From the NCBI RefSeq assembly GCF_028290105.1, contig NZ_JAQGKL010000040.1, positions 1 to 38,857 on the forward strand: a DNA stretch of 38,857 bases. Reading direction: 5' to 3'. A program made the translations under genes and the position numbers. Source of the DNA: Methylobacterium sp. GTDB lineage: Bacteria > Pseudomonadota > Alphaproteobacteria > Rhizobiales > Beijerinckiaceae. The notes below the pieces were generated by a model. The model ran no database searches. It was not told the origin of the DNA and was given only the letters and a program-made list of their open reading frames with translations. This document shows, piece by piece, positions 34,158-38,857 of this stretch (its first letter is position 1; each line of letters starts with the position of its first letter).

Positions 34158-35501
34158 ATGGCCACCGTACCATTGCCGCTCACCGCGCCCCACGCGCCGC
34201 CCAAGCCCAAGCCGATCTACAGGACCCTGTACTTCCAGGTCCTGGTCGCCGTGGCGATCGGCATCGCGCTCGGCCACTTCTACCCGCAGGTCGGCGCGGA
34301 CATGAAGCCGCTCGGCGACGCTTTCATCAAGCTCGTCAAGATGATCATCGCGCCGGTGATCTTCCTCACCGTGGTCTCCGGCATCGCCGGCATGACCAAC
34401 CTCGAGAAGGTCGGCCGCGTCGGCGGCAAGGCGCTCATCTACTTCATCACCTTCTCGACGCTGGCGCTCATCGTCGGCCTGATCGTGGCCAACCTCGTCC
34501 AGCCGGGCGCGGGCATGCACATCGACCCGAAGTCGCTCGATCCGAAGTCGATCGCGATGTACGCCGACAAGGCGAAGACGCAGACGATCACCGACTTCCT
34601 GATGAACATCATCCCCTCCACGGCGGTGGGTGCCTTCGCGGGCGGCGAGATCCTGCAGGTGCTGTTCTTCTCGGTGCTGTTCGGCTTCGGCCTCGCCTTC
34701 CTGGGCGATCGCGGCAAGCCGGTGCTCGACATCATCAAGGTGCTGTCGGAGGCCGTCTTCGGCGTCGTCAACATCATCATGAAGGTCGCCCCCATCGGCG
34801 CCTTCGGCGCCATGGCCTTCACCATCGGCAAGTACGGCATCGCCTCGCTCGCCAACCTCGCCTACCTCGTCGGCGCCTTCTACCTGACCTCCGCCATCTT
34901 CGTGCTCGGCGTGCTCGGTCTGGTGGCCCGCTACAACGGCTTCTCGATCCTCAAGCTCATCCGCTACATCAAGGAGGAGCTGATGCTCGTGCTCGGCACC
35001 TCGTCGTCCGAGTCCGCGCTGCCCTCGCTCCTCGAGAAGATGGAGCGGGCCGGCTGCTCGAAGCCCGTGGTCGGCCTCGTGGTCCCCACCGGCTACTCAT
35101 TCAACCTCGACGGCACCAACATCTACATGACCATGGCGGCGCTGTTCATCGCGCAGGCCACGGACACGCCGCTGACCTACGGCGAGCAGGGCCTCCTGCT
35201 CCTCGTGGCGATGCTGTCCTCGAAGGGCGCGGCCGGCGTCACCGGTTCGGGCTTCATCACGCTGGCGGCGACCCTCGCGGTGGTGCCCTCCGTGCCTGTG
35301 GTCGGCATGGCGCTGATCCTGGGCGTGGACCGCTTCATGTCCGAGTGCCGCGCGCTCACCAACTTCATCGGCAACGCGGTGGCCTGCATCGTGGTCGCCC
35401 GCTGGGAGGGCGAGGTCGACGACGTCAAGCTCGCCGCCGCGCTCGGCGGCAACCCGATGCCGCTCGATTCGGAGCTTCCGGCCCTCCAAGCGGCCGCGTA
35501 G
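34158..35501 (+). CDS. dctA: C4-dicarboxylate transporter DctA
   Basis: The 447-residue inner-membrane protein of the DAACS family imports succinate, fumarate and malate with protons or sodium. It has the family features [20 protein letters not shown], the serine-rich loop [30 protein letters not shown] and [10 protein letters not shown], and about eight membrane segments plus two re-entrant loops. ATG 34158 has GGGAG upstream. It is divergent from dctB-dctD, with a sigma-54 promoter before it and a hairpin terminator after it. Confidence 0.96.
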   Translation: MATVPLPLTAPHAPPKPKPIYRTLYFQVLVAVAIGIALGHFYPQVGADMKPLGDAFIKLVKMIIAPVIFLTVVSGIAGMTNLEKVGRVGGKALIYFITFSTLALIVGLIVANLVQPGAGMHIDPKSLDPKSIAMYADKAKTQTITDFLMNIIPSTAVGAFAGGEILQVLFFSVLFGFGLAFLGDRGKPVLDIIKVLSEAVFGVVNIIMKVAPIGAFGAMAFTIGKYGIASLANLAYLVGAFYLTSAIFVLGVLGLVARYNGFSILKLIRYIKEELMLVLGTSSSESALPSLLEKMERAGCSKPVVGLVVPTGYSFNLDGTNIYMTMAALFIAQATDTPLTYGEQGLLLLVAMLSSKGAAGVTGSGFITLAATLAVVPSVPVVGMALILGVDRFMSECRALTNFIGNAVACIVVARWEGEVDDVKLAAALGGNPMPLDSELPALQAAA

Positions 35502-35556
35502 ACGCGCCGCTCCGGGGCCTGCCGCGACGGACCGGCCCCGTCATGCCGAGACAATA

Positions 35557-35593
35557 GCGAGAGCCGAAGGGGACATCTCCCTTCGGCCCTCGC
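35557..35593 (+). terminator. Hairpin terminator after dctA
   Basis: A 9-bp stem GCCGAAGGG/CCCTTCGGC (35563-35571 with 35579-35587) is extended by GCGAG/CTCGC across a 1-nt bulge on each side, with a 7-nt loop. GGCTTCTTG follows, a poor T-tract. It lies 56 bp past the dctA stop. Confidence 0.65.
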
Positions 35594-35709
35594 GGCTTCT
35601 TGAAGGGGGGCGATGTTCGCCCCCAACGTGAAACCTTTCCAAACTGGCCATCGTAACGAAGTGTGTCGCGCCTGCCGATGGCAGCGTCGTCCTGATTCGG
35701 AGTGTGCCT

Positions 35710-36699
35710 ATGACGTCGACCCGCCTGACCCAGCTCTCCGCCGCCTCCCTGATGTTCCTGGCGGCCGGGGGCGCGGCCTCCGCGCAGCAGGCCGACACCC
35801 AGGCCATCGTGGACGCCCTGTTCAAGGCCGGCGGCAACCAGCCCAACGTGCGGGCGAGCGGCGCCAAGGGGACCTGCGTGAAGGGCACCTTCACCCCCTC
35901 CGCCGAGGCGCCGGGCCTGTCCAAGGCCCCGCATTTCACCAAGGCCCTGCCGGTGACGGCGCGGTTCTCCATGGGTGGCAGCAACCCGAAGGTCTCCGAC
36001 AAGGCCAAGCCCGTGACCCGCGGCTTCTCCATGCGGATCGCGGATCCCGCCGGCGACATGGTGTTCGTGTTCATCTCCGCGCCGGTCTTCTCCACGAAGA
36101 CGCCGCAGCAGCTTCTCGACTTCGCCACCGTGCGTGCCCCCGGGCCGGACGGGAAGCCGGATGCCGACAAGATCAAGGCGTTCGGGGACGCCAACCCGGA
36201 GACCACCCGCCAGGCGGCCTGGCTCAACGCCCGCCCGGTCCCGGCGAGCTTTGCCGGCGTCGACTACTGGGGCGTCCACGCCTACACGCTCACCGACGCC
36301 AAGGGGAAGGCGACGGTCGCCAAGCTGAAGACCGTGGCGGTGGCGGGCCAGCTCGGGCTCTCCGACGACGAGGTGAAGGCCAAGCCCGACGCCTTCTACG
36401 CCGACGAGCTGAAGGAGCGCCTGGCGCAAGGCCCCGCGAGCTTCGACCTCGTGGCGATCTTAGGGGAGGCCGGCGACCCGACCGGTGACCCGACCGTGCA
36501 ATGGCCCGAGGAGAGCCGCAAGTCGGTCAAGCTCGGCACCCTGGCGATCACCGCCCTGGAGCCGGCGGCGACCTGCGACGGCGCCACCTTCGACCCCGTC
36601 GCCGACCTGCCCGAGGGCGTCGCCGGCCCGGCCGACGACCCGATGTTCGCGATCCGCTCCCCGGCCTACGCGATCTCGCTCTCGCGCCGCGCGAACTGA
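35710..36699 (+). CDS. Exported catalase-family protein (SrpA-like) lacking the distal His
   Basis: The 329-residue protein has a signal peptide (to about AAGGAASAQQ) and aligns by eye with small catalase-related peroxidases. VPVTARFSM-type, DYWGVHAYTL and DPMFAIRSPAYAISLSRR segments are present, the last giving RxxAY, the proximal haem Tyr. In catalytic members the N-terminal motif reads HAKG; here it reads RASGAKGTCVKGTF, so the distal His is replaced by Gly. Haem binding may persist without normal catalase activity. ATG 35710 follows CGGAG by eight bases. No partner gene is coupled. Confidence 0.82.
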   Translation: MTSTRLTQLSAASLMFLAAGGAASAQQADTQAIVDALFKAGGNQPNVRASGAKGTCVKGTFTPSAEAPGLSKAPHFTKALPVTARFSMGGSNPKVSDKAKPVTRGFSMRIADPAGDMVFVFISAPVFSTKTPQQLLDFATVRAPGPDGKPDADKIKAFGDANPETTRQAAWLNARPVPASFAGVDYWGVHAYTLTDAKGKATVAKLKTVAVAGQLGLSDDEVKAKPDAFYADELKERLAQGPASFDLVAILGEAGDPTGDPTVQWPEESRKSVKLGTLAITALEPAATCDGATFDPVADLPEGVAGPADDPMFAIRSPAYAISLSRRAN

Positions 36700-36727
36700 C
36701 CGCGCCTCGCCGACAGGTGCGAGACCT

Positions 36728-36747
36728 TCAGGGTTCGTTAACCCTGA
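36728..36747. other. Perfect palindrome with 8-bp arms
   Basis: TCAGGGTT-CGTT-AACCCTGA lies 29 bp past the catalase-like stop. It could be the end-of-transcript hairpin (no T-tract follows) or an operator. GTTAACC inside it resembles an alphaproteobacterial CtrA half-site, a weak resemblance. Confidence 0.45.
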
Positions 36748-36837
36748 TCGCGCATCCTGCGGTCAAGCGGATCGGACACGACGAGCGCAGGGCCTTGGTG
36801 CCCGGATGTGGGGTGACGCCGGATGTACGCGCACCTC

Positions 36838-36863
36838 GCCTCCGGCTGCCGGGGCCCTTTTTT
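36838..36863 (+). terminator. Possible terminator with T6 tract
   Basis: CCTCCGG-CTG-CCGGGG forms a short stem with one wobble pair, followed after GCCC-type bases by six T (36858-36863). It lies between the catalase-like gene and the cardiolipin synthase gene. The stem is short, so moderate support. The rest of this 252-bp gap is unassigned. Confidence 0.5.
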
Positions 36864-36951
36864 CGTTTTCACGCCCGCTCATGACCCCGGTGCATTGGCG
36901 CCCCGCCCGAGCTTGGCGTATCCCGCGCGCACCTGAGGTGCGGGAACGGCG

Positions 36952-38397
36952 TTGGAACAGGCATTGCTGGCATGGATCGCCGGCCTCACGGCGATCCGGA
37001 CCGAGGTTTTCTGGCTCCTGAGCGCCAGCCTGTCCGTCGGCATCACGGTGCACGTGCTGCTGCGCAAGCGCGAAGTCGGGGCGGCGATCGGCTGGATCGG
37101 CCTGGTCTGGCTGTCCCCCCTCCTGGGGAGTGCGCTCTACGCGTTGCTCGGCGTCAACCGGGTCACGCGCCGGGCGCGCAAGCTCGGCATCAAGCCTTCG
37201 CAGCCGGCCCGCGCGGGTGGTGCCTCGGCGCCCACCGCACCCGACCTGCCGGAGCGTTATCGGCCCCTCGATCACGCCGTCGGGCGCATCACCGCGCTTC
37301 CCCTCCGGCCCGGCAACCGGATCGAGACCCTGCGCAACGGCGATGCGGTCTATCCGGCGATGCTGGCGGCGATCGCGGGCGCGCGGCGCTCCATCGCCCT
37401 GTCGAGCTACATCTTCCGCAAGGACGCGACCGGCCGCGCCTTCCTCGACGCCCTGCAGGCGGCCCGGGACCGCGGGGTCGCCGTGCGCGTCCTCGTGGAC
37501 GGCATCGGCAGCGGCTACTTCTTCGCCACGATCTATGGGGGCTTGCGGCGCCGGGGCGTGCCGGTGGGCCGCTTCATGCACTCCGCGCTGCCCTGGCGGA
37601 TGCCGTTCCTGAACCTGCGCACCCACAAGAAGCTGCTCATCGTCGACGGGACGCTCGCCTTCACGGGGGGCATCAACATCGCCGACGAGAACCGGGTGGC
37701 GGCAAACCCGCCCGAGCCCGTGCGCGACGTGCATTTCCAGATCGAAGGCCCGGTGGTCGGCCAGCTCACGGCGGCCTTCGCCAGCGACTGGGCCTTCGTC
37801 ACGGACGAGGAGATCGAGGGACCGGACTGGTTCCCGGCCCTCGAACACCGGGGCGAGAGCCGGGCCCGCGTCGTCACCTCGGGCCCGGACGCGGACCTGC
37901 GCAAGATCGAACTCGTGGTGCTGGAGGCGATCAGTTGCGCGACCCGCAGCATCCGCCTGATGACACCCTACTTCCTGCCGAGCGAGGTCTTGGTCAGCGC
38001 GCTCTCGCTCGCGGCGCTCCGGGGGCTCACGGTCGACGTCATCATCCCGATGGCGAGCGACCACGCGATCGTCGACTGGGCGACGCGCGCGCACGTGGAC
38101 CCGCTCCTGCGCAGCGATGTCCGGATCTGGCTCGACGACCCGCCCTTCGACCACGCCAAGCTCCTCGTCGTCGACGACGCCTGGTGCTTCATCGGCAGCG
38201 CCAACTGGGACACGCGCAGCTTCCGGCTGAACTTCGAGCTCAACGTCGAGGTCTACGACACCGATCTGGCGCGGCGCCTCGACGCGTTCATGCGCGAGAA
38301 GATGAACCTCCGCCTCACCCCCGAGGCGTTGTCGCGGCGCGGGCTCCCCGTTCGGCTGCGCGACGCAGGCGTCCGATTACTGCTGCCATACCTCTAG
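36952..38397 (+). CDS. cls: Cardiolipin synthase (phospholipase D family)
   Basis: The 481-residue protein has two N-terminal membrane helices (TEVFWLLSASLSVGITVHVLL and IGWIGLVWLSPLLGSALYALL) and two HKD motifs, H225-K227-D232 (HKKLLIVDG) and H401-K403-D408 (HAKLLVVDD). It joins two phosphatidylglycerols to form cardiolipin. The start appears to be TTG 36952, preceded by GGGAA; an in-frame TGA lies 16 bp upstream, so no earlier start exists. Its last 83 bp overlap the end of the opposite-strand gene. Confidence 0.92.
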   Translation: MEQALLAWIAGLTAIRTEVFWLLSASLSVGITVHVLLRKREVGAAIGWIGLVWLSPLLGSALYALLGVNRVTRRARKLGIKPSQPARAGGASAPTAPDLPERYRPLDHAVGRITALPLRPGNRIETLRNGDAVYPAMLAAIAGARRSIALSSYIFRKDATGRAFLDALQAARDRGVAVRVLVDGIGSGYFFATIYGGLRRRGVPVGRFMHSALPWRMPFLNLRTHKKLLIVDGTLAFTGGINIADENRVAANPPEPVRDVHFQIEGPVVGQLTAAFASDWAFVTDEEIEGPDWFPALEHRGESRARVVTSGPDADLRKIELVVLEAISCATRSIRLMTPYFLPSEVLVSALSLAALRGLTVDVIIPMASDHAIVDWATRAHVDPLLRSDVRIWLDDPPFDHAKLLVVDDAWCFIGSANWDTRSFRLNFELNVEVYDTDLARRLDAFMREKMNLRLTPEALSRRGLPVRLRDAGVRLLLPYL

Positions 38398-38857
38398 CCT
38401 TGTCGGCCAGGGCCTCGCGCCGGTCCGCCTCCTCGCGCCGCGCCGCCTTTTCGCGATGGACGACCTCCAGGCTCGGGGCCAGGTGGACGATGATCGGGCG
38501 ATGGTCCGAGTCTCCGCGCGGGAGCACGCCGCGTCCGTGGCAGGTCAGGCCGCGCACGAGGCAGCGGTCGAGCCGCAGGGGCACCACCCGCGCCATGGCG
38601 TGGGTGGGCAGGCGCGGCCCGACATCGCGAAACCCCGGCAGCAGGGTCGGCCCGACGAGGTTGTAGTCGCCGATGACGGCAGCGCGCTCGGGCAGGCTCT
38701 GCTCGATGCAGCGCAATTGCCGCCGGTTGAGCACCTGCCCGTGCGAGAGGTGCACGTTGGCGACGCCGAACGTGCCGAGGTCGATCACTTGGCTGACCCG
38801 GTCGAACATCGCGCCGGACGGCAGTTCGACCGCCTTCGGGGGGGTCGCGAAGGGGGT
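38315..38857 (-). CDS. Endonuclease/exonuclease/phosphatase family protein (5' end cut by window)
   Basis: The frame is open to the right edge, so the N-terminus is missing. The visible part contains VANVHLSHGQVLNRRQL, the metal-site GDYN in AVIGDYNLVG, and GDSDHRPI with the catalytic Asp-His, all from the DNase I/exonuclease III-type superfamily. A charged, Arg/Ala-rich C-terminal tail follows. It could act on nucleic acid or phosphodiester lipids; association with cardiolipin synthase, which it faces convergently with an 83-bp 3' overlap, hints at the latter. Confidence 0.8.
   Translation of the reverse strand, partial: TPFATPPKAVELPSGAMFDRVSQVIDLGTFGVANVHLSHGQVLNRRQLRCIEQSLPERAAVIGDYNLVGPTLLPGFRDVGPRLPTHAMARVVPLRLDRCLVRGLTCHGRGVLPRGDSDHRPIIVHLAPSLEVVHREKAARREEADRREALADKARGMAAVIGRLRRAAERGARAATTPRG

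Overview
The window is a high-GC (roughly 70% by eye) bacterial chromosome segment. Gene content and protein style point to an alphaproteobacterium of the Hyphomicrobiales, most likely Methylobacteriaceae: glutathione-linked formaldehyde oxidation genes, DctB/DctD/DctA C4-dicarboxylate uptake, Sox-type periplasmic electron transfer, Moco-dependent hydroxylase subunits, and short GTGA/ATGA overlaps inside operons. Genus assignment is inference. No tRNA, rRNA, CRISPR array, transposase or prophage gene was found.

Left part (1-8.7 kb): a truncated glycine-zipper protein, a leucine-rich-repeat protein kinase, XerC, S-formylglutathione hydrolase and S-(hydroxymethyl)glutathione dehydrogenase lie on the minus strand. 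A DUF938 methyltransferase and an orphan hybrid histidine kinase (PDC sensor, HisKA, REC, HPt) are on the plus strand. Next (8.7-14.2 kb) is a divergent module. An HSL-type hydrolase and a GMC oxidoreductase face left; a DoxX-like membrane protein, a cupin, an SMP-30/gluconolactonase and a two-domain VOC protein face right. The control region between them carries a 15-bp-period triplicate repeat and an inverted repeat. This looks like an uncharacterised sugar or aromatic oxidation unit.

Centre (14.4-20.7 kb): the most notable locus is a compact eight-gene plus-strand operon. Its order is isoquinoline 1-oxidoreductase-like alpha and beta subunits, a monohaem cytochrome c, a flavocytochrome c sulfide dehydrogenase flavoprotein, SoxX, a SoxY relative ending AACLEG instead of GGCGG, SoxZ and dihaem SoxA. 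SoxB and SoxCD are absent here. The operon joins a molybdenum hydroxylase to a partial Sox carrier system with an altered swinging arm. I consider it the best candidate for an undescribed pathway.

Next (20.8-28.7 kb) is a glycan locus. UDP-galactopyranose mutase and a GT4-like glycosyltransferase run leftwards. Across a 238-bp AT-rich promoter region, a GH1-RmlD fusion, a second GH1-like protein and a fused ABC exporter run rightwards with ATGA overlaps. The RmlD-like half lacks the catalytic Lys of YxxxK.

Right part (28.9-38.9 kb): a TonB/TolA-C-like secreted protein, a second glycine-zipper protein with a strong terminator, an AlkA-type glycosylase, dctD-dctB divergent from dctA with a near-consensus sigma-54 promoter and two upstream dyads, an exported catalase-like protein lacking the distal His, a cardiolipin synthase, and a truncated endonuclease/exonuclease/phosphatase-family gene whose 3' end overlaps the synthase gene.
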